Source: Arthrobacter ramosus
GTDB lineage: Bacteria; Actinomycetota; Actinomycetes; Actinomycetales; Micrococcaceae
NCBI RefSeq assembly: GCF_039535095.1
Contig: NZ_BAAAWN010000001.1
Coordinates: 2,852,001 to 2,916,000, forward strand
Length of the DNA stretch: 64,000 bases
Direction of reading: 5' to 3'
This document shows, in pieces, positions 18,536 to 27,459 of this stretch. Each line of letters begins with the position of its first letter. Position 1 is the stretch's first letter. Below the pieces are notes generated by a model. It saw nothing but the letters and a program-made list of their open reading frames with translations. It searched no databases and was not told the origin of the DNA. The position numbers were made by a program, and so were the translations under genes.

Positions 18536-19053
18536 GTTCCAGAGCCGGGGGCCGGGTTCTTTGCGGACCCGCCTCCGGCTTCCGGCATCTGAATAACCCT
18601 GTCATAGGTTTTGCAGAGAAATGGCTCGGCGGCGTGGATCCGGTCGGCCGCAATTTGAAACATGTCAATGTAATGCCCGCCCGGAACTTGAACCCTAGGG
18701 AGTCTTCCTGGTTCAACGATCCAGAATGCACCAGGGAATGCTGCCAGGACTGTGTCCGCGTAGTAGAGCGCAACGTCACGTGAAAAGTCATCAACGTCGC
18801 CGGCGGGATAAGACCGGTTTCTGATTGCCTCGTCCAACCGTTCCAGACCTTCACGCGAGCACACAACTTCCTTCCCTTCTCTCGGAAGAAGCGGTTCCAG
18901 CGTCGGATACAAGCGCAACAGCCCGGCAAAACGCTCTGTTGGCCGTGCCTCGTCTTCCTGCGTATAGACCGCGAACAGCCGGCTGGGCGGATGCGATAGG
19001 GCGAATCTCACCGCTGCCCGTGCACGTTCGAGGCTCTCATTAATTTCGGACAT
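18532..19053 (-). CDS. Hypothetical protein
   Basis: 173 residues from the ATG at 19053 (an ATG at 19116 would add 21). It is soluble, acidic and helical in the first half (NESLERARAAVRFALSHPP), with FAVYTQEDEARPTERFAGLL and a later VPGGHYIDMFQIAADRIH. The repeated single-residue patterns are those of a folded protein, not a shadow frame, but no family is recognised. It overlaps the stop of the secreted protein by four bases, tail to tail. It also lies inside the outer IS21-type repeats. Confidence 0.65.
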   Translation of the reverse strand: MSEINESLERARAAVRFALSHPPSRLFAVYTQEDEARPTERFAGLLRLYPTLEPLLPREGKEVVCSREGLERLDEAIRNRSYPAGDVDDFSRDVALYYADTVLAAFPGAFWIVEPGRLPRVQVPGGHYIDMFQIAADRIHAAEPFLCKTYDRVIQMPEAGGGSAKNPAPGSGT

Positions 19054-19174
19054 ACTAACCGACCCCCATGGGACAGAGCCCAATCCAGCTTGGTACCGGG
19101 TCAGCAGCCCGGGCATGCTGTGAATCTACGCTGCAGGGCCTCTGGCGGCAACGGCCACATTGGCCGCACCCCGA

Positions 19175-19993
19175 TTAGCTGGCGGCCTGTTGAGCGATGG
19201 TGTGGGCGAGCCGGTAGGAGTCCGTGCCGGTTTCGATGATGGCGCCGTTAAAGGTCAATCGGTCCACGATTGCGGCGCAGAGACGCGGGTCGCTGAAGGT
19301 TTTGGTCCAGCCGGAGAAGGACTCGTTGGAGGCGATGGCGATGGAGTTCTTTTCTTCGCGTTCGGTGAGGACTTGGAAGAGGAGTTCGGCGCCGCGGCGG
19401 TCCAGTTCCATATAGCCCAATTCGTCGATACAGAGCAGGTCCACGCGGCCGTAGCGGGCGATGGTTTTGGCCAGGATTTTCTCGTCGGCGGCTTCGACGA
19501 GTTCGTTTACGAGCCGGGTCGCGAGGGTGTATTTGACCCGGTAGCCCTGTTCCGCGGCCGCGGTGCCGAGCCCGATGAGCAGGTGGGTTTTGCCCGTTCC
19601 TGAGTCCCCGATCAGGCACAGGGGGGCGCCTTTGCGGATCCAGTCCCCGGTTGCGAGGGTGTGGATGGTGGCGGGGTTGATGTTCGGGTTGGCATCGAAA
19701 TCGAAGTCTCCGAGCCATTTGTTCCTTGGAAAGTTCGCGGCTTTGACCCTGCGGATGGAGGAGCGCCGGTCCCGGTCGTCGCACTCGGCAAGCAGCAGTT
19801 CGGCCAGGAAACCCTGGTAGGAGAGTTGTTCCTTCCCGGCGACGGTGAGTGCTTCGTCCAAGACCGCCCTGACGGTGGGCAGGCGCAGCCGACGGCAGGC
19901 CTGGTCCACGGCCGCGACCGCGGCTTGTTCGGTCAGGCCGCGGCGCCGGCGCAGTGTCGGGGTGATGGTGGCGGCAGGGGCGGTGGGGCTCAT
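19175..19993 (-). CDS. istB: IS21-family transposition helper ATPase IstB
   Basis: 272 residues. Walker A GDSGTGKTH near residues 128-136, Walker B VDLLCIDELGYM, and the AAA+ sensor region SIAIASNESFSGW match IstB. The protein regulates transposase assembly and target choice. Its ATG overlaps the istA stop (ATGA), the normal IS21 arrangement. The gene looks intact even though istA does not. Confidence 0.93.
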   Translation of the reverse strand: MSPTAPAATITPTLRRRRGLTEQAAVAAVDQACRRLRLPTVRAVLDEALTVAGKEQLSYQGFLAELLLAECDDRDRRSSIRRVKAANFPRNKWLGDFDFDANPNINPATIHTLATGDWIRKGAPLCLIGDSGTGKTHLLIGLGTAAAEQGYRVKYTLATRLVNELVEAADEKILAKTIARYGRVDLLCIDELGYMELDRRGAELLFQVLTEREEKNSIAIASNESFSGWTKTFSDPRLCAAIVDRLTFNGAIIETGTDSYRLAHTIAQQAAS

Positions 19994-21662
19994 GAGATGT
20001 TCTCCTTCGACGCGTTGTCCGGGTGTTTGTTGCGTTTGGCGAGCAGCTCGTCATAAACACTCACCGAAGGAAGAGGGCGAGCGTCCTGCGGGAGCCCCGC
20101 AATAACAGCGGCGGGGTCCATGAGCCGACGCTGGGTGAGACTGACAACCCGTTGCACATTTACCTCGTCATGAGCACCGTGATGACGGTCCGAACCGGCC
20201 CCACCCACCGAAACGTTTGTAGCGTGTCTGCGGGCTTCGACAGCGACGACGTCGGCGCTGACCGCGCCCACTCCCAATGCCGCGGTGATCCCTGCCTCGA
20301 TGTCTGCTCCGTCCATGGAACGGTGGAGCAGCAAGATGTCGATCAGTTCACGGGTTCCCTCGGCGTCGCCATTGACCCGGCGCGAGGCGGCCCAGAAGGC
20401 TTCATGGGCGCTGGTGAAAGCACCGGACTCCCGTGCCCGGGCCAACGCGGTGGAGCCAGGCAAAGCGCCGGGCTTGGTTTTGAGGACCTCCAGGTAATGG
20501 TCCAGCTGGACCGACTGTGCGCCCTTGGCAATGATCCGCTGATGCCGGGCCGCCACCGCGCGGCCGTCGAACACTACAAGCTCCGATGCCCGCAAGGACA
20601 CCCGGACTCTTCTGCCTATGAACCGCGCGGGCACGGAGTACTTCACCATCCGCACCGTGATCATCGAGGACCGGTCCACCCTCGGGTTCAGCACCAGACC
20701 GGGATCGAACTCTTCGGCCGGCAACGGTGCCAGGAACGGGCGCTCGGCGGCGAGGTCCTGGCCGATGGTGCGGATCCGGTCATTGATCCGCCGCTGATCG
20801 TCTTGGACCTCCCAGGCCCGGATCCGGTCGTTGAGCTCCTCCAGGGATCTCGCGACGGGCATCGGGGTAAGCCGGTTGCGGCGGAACCAGCCCACCTCGC
20901 CCTCGACTCCGCCTTTCTCGTGAGCCCCGGCAATACCTGGCTGGCAGTAGAAAGGATCAAAACCGTAGAACGAGCGGAACAACACCCACCGGTCGTTCTC
21001 CGTTCGTTTCCGGCCCTGCCCGAACACCACAGCCCGGACGGCGCTGGTGAGGTTGTCATAGCGGATGTGTTTAACCGGCACCCCGCCGATCTCGTTGAAC
21101 GCCTCGATATGGCCTTCCAGAAACGCTTCCTGGGCCTGGGTGGGGCAAATCCGGTGGATGGCCTTGCCGGAATGGGACAACCGGAAGATGAACATGTGAC
21201 ACTTCGTCTTCACCCCGTTCAGCATGATCCAGACTTCGCCGAAGTCCACTTCTGCCTCCGCGCCGGGGCGTGTTCCTGCGGAACGAACACTTCAACCCGG
21301 CGACCGGCTTCGACATCGATCTGCGCCCGACGGACCCGCACGTAATCACGCACCGTCGAATACGACAGCCCCTGGGCACCATGCTCCTCGATGAGCCGGG
21401 CAAGAATCCTCCGAGCCGTATGGCGTTGCTTCCGCGGCGCTGTGGTGTCCTCGACCAGCATGGCATCAATCGCGGGTTTGAACGGCTCTAGCCGCCAGGA
21501 GACCCCTCGCCGTGGTTTGCGTTCCGGAGGGGCCGCGGACTCCAGGGCCTGCCTCACCGTCCTTCGGTGAACCCCATGCCGGCCTGCCAGTGCACGAACC
21601 GACAGGCCCTCAACCCGGGCGTCTCTTCGGATCTGTGCGAACAACTCCACTCTCGACTCCAT
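19990..21662 (-). pseudogene. istA: IS21-family transposase IstA, split by a -1 frameshift
   Basis: The N-terminal half (HTH with LSVRALAGRHGVHRRTVRQA, from ATG 21662, GGAAGG upstream) ends in the wrong frame after VFVPQEHAP. The catalytic half continues one base away as GAEAEVDFGEVW and holds the DDE set: Asp in VDFGEV, Asp in RYDNLT, Glu in GGVEGEVGW. Adding one G in the CCGGGG run at about 21263-21266 (plus strand) restores a single chain of about 555 residues. No slippery heptamer for programmed frameshifting is present. The element is therefore probably inactive unless this base is miscalled. Confidence 0.85.
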
Positions 21663-21711
21663 CCAGACCATCCTTCCGCCGCATCCATCCATTGATGAAT
21701 CCAACGTTGAA

Positions 21712-21736
21712 GGTGGGGCCACGAATAACCGTCACA
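21712..21736 (-). repeat. Inner copy of the IS21-type terminal repeat
   Basis: Read on the minus strand it begins TGTGACGG and ends GTGGCCCCACC, sharing the TGTGAC start and GGCCCCAC end of the outer repeat 69 bp away. IS21 elements commonly carry several such copies at each end. Confidence 0.6.
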
Positions 21737-21750
21737 AGGTGCCCAGCGAG

Positions 21751-22716
21751 TCATGAAGTGGGGCCGGATATATCCGTCCTACCGGGGCCATCCAAACCTG
21801 TCACAGTCAATGGTTGGGCGGGACTATCTCCGGAACCCGTTTCGATGGGCACCCGTACCGCGTTTCCCCATTCCGTCCATGACCCGTCGTAGTTCCGCAC
21901 GTGGTCGAGACCCAGCAAATGGGTCAGGGCGAACCAGGTGTGACTCGATCGTTCTCCAATGCGGCAATAGGTTACGACGTTGTCATCGATCCCCAACCCG
22001 ATTTCCCCGAAATAGAGGGCTTCGAGCTCCGCACGCGATTTGTACGTTCCGTCTTCAGCTACGGCCCGGGCCCAGGGAACGTTCCGGGCGCCTGGAATGT
22101 GTCCGCCGCGCAGCACGCCCTCTTCGGGATAGTCGGGCATGGTTGTCCGTTCTCCGCTGAATTCCTGGGGCGAGCGAATGTCGATGAGGGGCTGTCCGAT
22201 GTGTGCGATCACGTCGTCTTTGAAGATCCTGATGCTGGCGTCATCGCGCTCGATCGTTGGGTAAGTGGCAGCGTTGGCGGCCACGCCGGTCCCCACGGTC
22301 TCGAGTGGGCGGCCCTCTGCGATCCACGTGTTTCGCCCGCCGTCGAGGAGCCTCACGTCGGGGTGTCCAAACAAACTGAAAACCCACAATGTGTAGGCGG
22401 CCCACCAGTTGTTCTTGTCCCCGTAGATAACCACGGTGGTGTCGCGGCTGATGCCGCGGGACACCATCAGTTCGGCAAACCTCCGTCCGTCGAGATAGTC
22501 CCGCTGGACCGGGTCGTTCAAATCGGCGTGCCAGTCGACCTTGACTGCTGTTGGGATGTGACCGGTTTCGTAAAGGAGCACGTCCTCGTCGGACTCGACA
22601 ATTACGAGACCGTCACTTCCCAGGTGGGTGGACAACCAGTCTGTTGTCACGAGGCGATCGGGATGTGCGAACTGGGCGATCTTGGAAGAGCTGTCGAGCG
22701 GCAGGGACTGCTTCAT
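21751..22716 (-). CDS. Thiosulfate/3-mercaptopyruvate sulfurtransferase (tandem rhodanese)
   Basis: 321 residues with two rhodanese domains. The first (residues ~20-150) is inactive structurally; the second carries the active-site Cys in [14 protein letters not shown] near residue 257. CRIGER is closer to thiosulfate sulfurtransferase than to the CG[S/T]GVT loop of mercaptopyruvate enzymes. AAGGAG precedes the ATG. The normal C-terminal region ends near EWGNAVRVP; the last ~20 residues are encoded by the IS21 terminal repeat, so the natural stop was displaced by insertion without loss of the catalytic fold. Confidence 0.88.
   Translation of the reverse strand: MKQSLPLDSSSKIAQFAHPDRLVTTDWLSTHLGSDGLVIVESDEDVLLYETGHIPTAVKVDWHADLNDPVQRDYLDGRRFAELMVSRGISRDTTVVIYGDKNNWWAAYTLWVFSLFGHPDVRLLDGGRNTWIAEGRPLETVGTGVAANAATYPTIERDDASIRIFKDDVIAHIGQPLIDIRSPQEFSGERTTMPDYPEEGVLRGGHIPGARNVPWARAVAEDGTYKSRAELEALYFGEIGLGIDDNVVTYCRIGERSSHTWFALTHLLGLDHVRNYDGSWTEWGNAVRVPIETGSGDSPAQPLTVTGLDGPGRTDISGPTS
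21758..21805 (-). repeat. IS21-type terminal repeat, right
   Basis: Inverted partner of 17535-17582, ending in CA. It lies inside the 3' end of the sulfurtransferase gene and supplies that gene's last codons. Confidence 0.75.
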
Positions 22717-22920
22717 GGGTATTCTCCTTAGATAAACTCATATTTCCTGGGTCTTGAACGCCGACCTCAAATGACGGGCGACCGGTTGCGGCGGCCAGGT
22801 GTTGACGGCGTTGTCGGACGCGACGCACAAGGCCATCTCGTCTGGCCGGGTTGCCTGGGGAGGCGGAGCCTTGCCGCTGCTGGTTTCGATTGCAGATTCG
22901 ACCGTGAGTGGTAATCGTTT

Positions 22921-23526
22921 CTAGACCTGATGTTCAGCCCGCTTGCGGGCCCGGTGCGCGCGAAGGTTCTCCGCATGGCCACACACCCGGACATCGTGCC
23001 AAACTCCGCTGTTGTTTCGGGACCGGTCGAAAAACGCGGCCTGGCAGCGGTCGTTACGGCACGTCTTGAGTCTGCGCCAAATATCGGTCAATTGGGCTTC
23101 GAAGATTTCGACCAGCATCAGGGATTCGATCTGGCGGGCGCCGGCACCCCGCGGCTCGGCCGAAACGCGACCGTCCGGGCCGAGCCTCAGCTGAGTCGTG
23201 GCTGCCCGGAGCAAATGTGCAGGGGTGTCAGGATTATCAGCAGGATCGTTGTTTCCCGTGCCCAAGGCAAGCTTTAGATCTGTCCGGAAGCGACGTAGCT
23301 CCTTCAGATCACGCGGCCCCAATTCGACGGCTATGGGGGTTTTTCCGGCGGTCCGGGACCACTCCGCCAGTCCGGCATCGAGCCAAGCCTGTGCGTCGTC
23401 GGCTTCATCCAGCAGATCTGTAGAGCGAGGCTTACCTGCTGATTGTGTATTGAGCAGGTCCTGAACAAACCCGAGGCCGCCGGGGGCGCTATCGATTCCG
23501 TAACGGATTGTGCCTTTCCAGCTCAT
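22921..23526 (-). CDS. ABATE/CGNR zinc-finger-type regulator
   Basis: 201 residues. An N-terminal ABATE-like ligand domain (GGLGFVQDLLNT at the start) is joined to a C-terminal treble-clef-like finger: CRNDRCQAAFFDRSRN, then VWHDVRVCGHAENLRAHRAR. The family hallmark Cys-Gly-Asn-Arg reads Cys-Gly-His-Ala here, an unusual change in an otherwise well-kept finger. Such proteins are presumed DNA-binding regulators of neighbouring operons. TAGGAG precedes the ATG. It lies upstream of the sulfurtransferase in the same direction. Confidence 0.8.
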   Translation of the reverse strand: MSWKGTIRYGIDSAPGGLGFVQDLLNTQSAGKPRSTDLLDEADDAQAWLDAGLAEWSRTAGKTPIAVELGPRDLKELRRFRTDLKLALGTGNNDPADNPDTPAHLLRAATTQLRLGPDGRVSAEPRGAGARQIESLMLVEIFEAQLTDIWRRLKTCRNDRCQAAFFDRSRNNSGVWHDVRVCGHAENLRAHRARKRAEHQV

Positions 23527-23773
23527 CGTTTGCTCACTCCTATCAATTCCATGCTTTTCCTTCCGCTCGGCCGCGTGTGCCCCGCACTGATTTGGCCCTT
23601 TGGTGCCGGGAACAAACGCGTCCGCAGCCCGGACGAACGCGGGCTAAATAGTCTCCGGTGGCGACGGCCTATCCTTGACGGGCGGCGCGAGAGCGGCGAG
23701 TGGATGCTCAGCAGTCAAGGGTCGTCGCAACCGGCGGCAAAACCTCCATCCGGCCAAACCGTGCCCTCTGTTT

Positions 23774-24943
23774 TTACCGTTCGAGTACGACCGCAAGGCC
23801 TTGGCCCACTCCGATGCAGATGGCCGCCACGCCGATTCCTCCGCCGCGCCGCTCAAGTTCACGGGCCAGATGTAGGAGTATTCTCGCGCCTGATGCACCC
23901 AGTGGGTGCCCTATGGCCAGGGCGCCGCCGTGGATGTTGACCTTTTCCGGATCAAGGTCCGGCCATAACTTCAGACAAGCGAGACTCTGGGACGCGAAGG
24001 CCTCATTCAGTTCGACGACGTCGACGTCTCCCCAAGTTTTGCCGGCCCGCGCCAAGGCTCGGTTGGCGGCCTCAACGGGTGCAATGCCGAAGACGTTGGG
24101 GTCCACTCCGGCCACTCCCCTTGACACGATTCGGGCCAGCGGGTCAGTGGCCAGGGCTCCCTCGCGTCCGATGAACAACGCTGCGGCGCCGTCGTTAAGA
24201 GGTGATGAGTTGCCTGCGGTGACTGAACCGTCGCTGCGAAAGGCGGGCTTTAGTGCGGCAAGGGCCCCCACTGAGGTGTCGGCGCGGATCCCCTCATCGC
24301 GGAGCAGCGTTGTGCCCGGCACCGAGACGACCTCGTCATCATAGATGCCGGCGTTCCACGCTGCATCCGCGAGACGGTGACTCCTGGCCGCAAACTCGTC
24401 CTGCGCCTGACGGGAAATGTGGAAACGATCAGCCAGTATCTCAGCGGTTTCACCGTTGGACACCGTCCAGTCGCCCGGCATCTCCGGGTTGACCATCCGC
24501 CAACCCACCGTCGAACTGTGCAGCGTTTCAGGGCCGGCCGGGTAGGCACGCTCCGGCTTCGCGAGGATCCACGGGGCACGGCTCATCGACTCGACGCCCC
24601 CACTGAGAACGAGGTCTGTGTCACCGACCTCGATTGCACGGCTGGCCTGGATGACGGCCTCCATGCCCGATCCGCAGAGCCTGTTGAGGGTGGTGCCGGG
24701 CACGGACGTGGGCAACCCCGCCAGCAGCGAGGCCATACGCGCAACATTCCGGTTGTCTTCTCCTGCACCGTTCGTGTCGCCAAAAATGACATCACCGATC
24801 CGGGCCGGCTCCAGGTCCGGGTGACGAGCGATCAATTCGCGGATCACGTGCGCGGCAAGGTCATCCGGCCGGACGCCTGCCAAGGACTTCCCGAACTTCC
24901 CAAAAGGAGTCCGGATCCCGTCATATATATAGCTATTTGCCAT
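23774..24943 (-). CDS. Acetyl-CoA acyltransferase (thiolase), PcaF-like
   Basis: 389 residues. Nucleophilic Cys in LNRLCGSGMEAV near residue 90, His in GGALAIGHPLGASG near 346 and the second Cys in AAICIGVGQG near 376, a complete degradative thiolase. NGAGEDNRNVARMA near residue 60 is characteristic of the 3-oxoadipyl-CoA/beta-ketoadipyl thiolase branch. It would release acetyl- or succinyl-CoA from a 3-oxoacyl-CoA. It stands alone, divergent from an SDR gene; a paralogue of the same branch is at 29962. Confidence 0.92.
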   Translation of the reverse strand: MANSYIYDGIRTPFGKFGKSLAGVRPDDLAAHVIRELIARHPDLEPARIGDVIFGDTNGAGEDNRNVARMASLLAGLPTSVPGTTLNRLCGSGMEAVIQASRAIEVGDTDLVLSGGVESMSRAPWILAKPERAYPAGPETLHSSTVGWRMVNPEMPGDWTVSNGETAEILADRFHISRQAQDEFAARSHRLADAAWNAGIYDDEVVSVPGTTLLRDEGIRADTSVGALAALKPAFRSDGSVTAGNSSPLNDGAAALFIGREGALATDPLARIVSRGVAGVDPNVFGIAPVEAANRALARAGKTWGDVDVVELNEAFASQSLACLKLWPDLDPEKVNIHGGALAIGHPLGASGARILLHLARELERRGGGIGVAAICIGVGQGLAVVLER

Positions 24944-25581
24944 GCGCAGTCACCTTTCGTCGCCACAGCAGCCGTTGAATCCTCGGGCTTACGGTAAGGA
25001 GGGGAAATTCAGGTTTTGTAAAGATCTGCACGCCGAGCCTGCTTGAAATGCTCGTTTCCGGGAGCCTGCTGCACGGCGGCGCCGTGCCGCGTCCAGATTC
25101 CGTCCACGCGCATCAGACGCGACGCTCACTCGATCGCGGAGGGGGCCGAAGTTGCGTTCCTGCTGATCGGCTTTCCGCGACCGCACATTGACGAGAATAC
25201 AACATTTTTGACGCTTGCGCGAAATATCCAAAAGCGTTACGGTTATTTCATCTCGGCGCAGTGTCCGGCCCACCGTCAGGCGACCATGGCGTCCGGATCA
25301 CCGCCCGCAAGTCCCCTCTTCCCGCGGAACGTGGCCATCCTGAGCCTGTCCGAGCTAAGAGCACCGCAAACTCCGACACCCCGGATCACATCGAGAACAG
25401 CCGGCCCTACCTTCACGACGCCGCGCACTGGCCCTCAAACCAGTCCGCATAGCTTTCTTCGAGGCAATGATGGCCTCTATCCTGGCCACATCGTCCCCGG
25501 CATTTTGGGCGCGGCTACGACACTCCTCGACAAATTTAAAATTAGATGCAACCCTGCCAGCACACCGAAGAGAGATGCAGC
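24944..25581. other. Divergent intergenic region between thiolase and SDR
   Basis: About 640 bases that must hold both promoters. The AT-rich patch near 25195-25250 (AATACAACATTTTTGACG) is the best promoter candidate. A short minus-strand frame near 25450-25570 gives a protein-like helix (ECRSRAQNAGDDVARIEAI) and may be the end of a lost gene, but it has no start and no recognised family. Confidence 0.4.
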
Positions 25582-26289
25582 ATGACAACTAAGATCGACG
25601 GCGCAGTCGTATTCGTAACAGGAGCGAACGGCGGCCTCGGCGAGGAATTTGTTAGACAGAGCCTTCAGCGCGGTGCTGTAAAGGTTTACGCGACCGCCCG
25701 CAGTCCCAGGGAGTGGGGCGATCCCCGTATCGCGCCCCTGTTCCTCGATGTGACGGATCCGGAGTCTGTCGCCCAGGCCGTCAAGAACGCCGCGGATACG
25801 ACCATCGTCATCAACAACGCGGGAATGACCCGCCGTGGACCTCTGGCTGAGGCGCGCATGACGGATGTGCGCGCGATATTCGAAACTAATTTCTTTGGCG
25901 CTCTAAACGTCGCCCAGGCGTTCGCACCAATCCTTGAATTCAACAGGAACGGTGCGCTGCTGAACGTGCTTTCCGTGTTGAGCTGGCTTGGATCGGGCAA
26001 CGCGTATAGCGCGTCGAAGGCGGCGTTATGGTCCGCGACGAACTCCCTGCGACTGGAACTGGCGCCACGGGGCATTCTGGTCAGCGGTCTCCACCTCGGA
26101 TTCACCGCGACGCCGATGACAAAAGGCATCGACGCCCCCATGAACAACGCCGCTGACGTTGTCCGCGCCGCACTAAACGGCCTCGAAGAAGGCGACTACG
26201 AGATTCTAGCCGACGACCTCAGCGTCACCACAAAGGCAAATCTCGCAGCTCCTATCGAGGTCATGTACCCCCAGCTGGTCAAACCCTAG
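25582..26289 (+). CDS. SDR-family oxidoreductase
   Basis: 235 residues from the ATG at 25582 (GAAGAGAG upstream). Cofactor loop VTGANGGLGEEF, INNAG near residue 80 and the catalytic pair in SGNAYSASKAA are all intact. The segment after the second strand, ATARSPREW, has Arg instead of an acid, favouring NADP(H). The C-terminus is short, like SDRs in small-molecule catabolism. It is followed by a strong dyad shared with the convergent LysR gene. Confidence 0.85.
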   Translation: MTTKIDGAVVFVTGANGGLGEEFVRQSLQRGAVKVYATARSPREWGDPRIAPLFLDVTDPESVAQAVKNAADTTIVINNAGMTRRGPLAEARMTDVRAIFETNFFGALNVAQAFAPILEFNRNGALLNVLSVLSWLGSGNAYSASKAALWSATNSLRLELAPRGILVSGLHLGFTATPMTKGIDAPMNNAADVVRAALNGLEEGDYEILADDLSVTTKANLAAPIEVMYPQLVKP

Positions 26290-26329
26290 GGTTGTCATGC
26301 CGACGATGTACGACCCAATCCGAAGCCAA

Positions 26330-26352
26330 GTGTGTTGACACCGTCAACACAC
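26330..26352. terminator. Bidirectional dyad between convergent genes
   Basis: GTGTGTTGAC and GTCAACACAC form perfect 10-bp arms around ACC, midway between the SDR stop (26289) and the LysR stop (26435). The position suits a shared terminator; the missing U-run leaves a regulatory site possible. Confidence 0.5.
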
Positions 26353-26434
26353 ACCCTTCCTGACCGGTTTTGAGCCAAGGCAATTGCATCCGCACTCTCC
26401 AGCGGACGCGTCTTTTCGGTGCCGCCTGCGACTT

Positions 26435-27352
26435 CTACGTCTCCGAGGATGGTTCGTGGGGACGGTCCGGCCAGACACGTTCGGCGAGCGAGAGGACCGG
26501 AGGCAGCGCCGGGTTGTCCGAGGTCCGGCGCCACGCCATGCGCAGATAGACCGGCAGGGTCTTGTCGAGCACCCGCAGGAAATGCACGTGCGGGTCCGTC
26601 ACGTTCTCCGCGACGGAGGAAACCGTCAGGGAGCATCCGACTTCGGCTCCGACCAAGGCCATGGCGGTCCACGAATCGGGTGCCCGCTGCACAATGTCGG
26701 GATCGAACCCGGCGCCCAGGCTGAGCCTGCGTAGCCGATCACCGAGTACCGAGCCCTCATGTGGGAGCAATGCGACGAACGGCTCGCCGGCGAGATCCGC
26801 TATATGCACGTCCTCTTGCAAGGCGAGCCGGTGGGATGCCGGGACGGCCATGACGAGGTGTTCCTCGACGATGGTTCGTGCCTGGACGCCCGCGGGAACG
26901 AAGTCCCACCGGCCGAGGCTGACGTCCACTTCGCCCCGGAGAACCCGGGCCAGGGCCGGAAGGGCGAAGTCCTGGCTGTTCAGGCGGAATTCAATCCCCG
27001 GGTATTCCTTTCGAACCTCGCGGGCGAGCATTCCAACGAGCACATGGGTCGATGCGCCGGCGTAGGCGAGCGTGACTGTCCCCACCTCGCCGCGCTCGGC
27101 GGCCAGCGCGCTGGCTTTGGCACGGTCCGCTGCAGCGAGAATCTTCTGGGCCGGCGCCACCAGCGCCGCTCCGGCCGCCGTCAGCCGGACGCTGCGGGTA
27201 CTCCGAACGAAAAGGTCGGTGCCGAGGTCGCGCTCGAGTTGCCGCACCATCCTGCTGACCGGTGGCTGCGCCATATGGAGCCGCACGGCGGCCCGCCCAA
27301 AGTGCAGTTCCTCCGCCACCGCGAGGAAGACCCGAAGTTGTTGAATCTCCAT
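26435..27352 (-). CDS. LysR-family transcriptional regulator
   Basis: 305 residues. N-terminal HTH: LRVFLAVAEELHFGRAAVRL then HMAQPPVSRMVRQLERDLG. The effector domain follows from about residue 90 (TVTLAYAGASTHVLVGMLAR). It is divergent from the CoA-transferase operon at 27460, and the gap has a dyad of the LysR T-N11-A type at 27358-27382, so it very likely controls that operon and itself in response to a pathway intermediate. Confidence 0.92.
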   Translation of the reverse strand: MEIQQLRVFLAVAEELHFGRAAVRLHMAQPPVSRMVRQLERDLGTDLFVRSTRSVRLTAAGAALVAPAQKILAAADRAKASALAAERGEVGTVTLAYAGASTHVLVGMLAREVRKEYPGIEFRLNSQDFALPALARVLRGEVDVSLGRWDFVPAGVQARTIVEEHLVMAVPASHRLALQEDVHIADLAGEPFVALLPHEGSVLGDRLRRLSLGAGFDPDIVQRAPDSWTAMALVGAEVGCSLTVSSVAENVTDPHVHFLRVLDKTLPVYLRMAWRRTSDNPALPPVLSLAERVWPDRPHEPSSET

Positions 27353-27357
27353 GCAGA

Positions 27358-27382
27358 GATTATTTCAGAAAAGGCAATAATC
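27358..27382. promoter_or_regulatory. LysR-type binding site GATTATT-N11-AATAATC
   Basis: Perfect 7-bp arms separated by 11 bases, containing the T-N11-A core. It starts six bases from the LysR start codon and about 80 bases before the CoA-transferase start. Confidence 0.65.
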
Positions 27383-27459
27383 GAACACAAAATAAGTATT
27401 GGACGCACCGTAATAGCCGATGGGATAGTGAAAAAGATGTCCCACACGGAAGAGAACCC

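Larger units (their letters stand above)
17535..21805. mobile_element. IS21-like element, possibly with two passenger genes
   Basis: istB and istA lie at 19175-21662. The outermost TG...CA-bounded repeats are 17535-17582 and, inverted, 21758-21805; they match at 39 of 48 bases including GGCCCCGGTAGGACGG. Their span of about 4.27 kb is longer than a usual IS21 (about 2.5 kb) because two unrelated genes (17867-19053) lie between the left repeat and istB. Either the element carries passengers, or the left repeat belongs to a second, otherwise lost copy and the true left end is near 19117-19170. No target-site duplication is visible for either reading. Confidence 0.55.

Noticed and set aside
21255..21275. 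Programmed -1 frameshifting to make full IstA
   Set aside because: No A/T-rich slippery heptamer or downstream stem is seen, and IS21 istA is normally one frame.
20023..21345. 440-codon plus-strand frame opposite istA
   Set aside because: Antisense of the transposase; no independent support.
17529..21813. Target-site duplication around the IS21-type ends
   Set aside because: Flanking bases (GTTTGAT on the left, GTCAATGG on the right) do not match at 4-8 bp.
25043..25581. Plus-strand frame that runs into the SDR gene
   Set aside because: The SDR has a good ATG at 25582; the extension has no family features.
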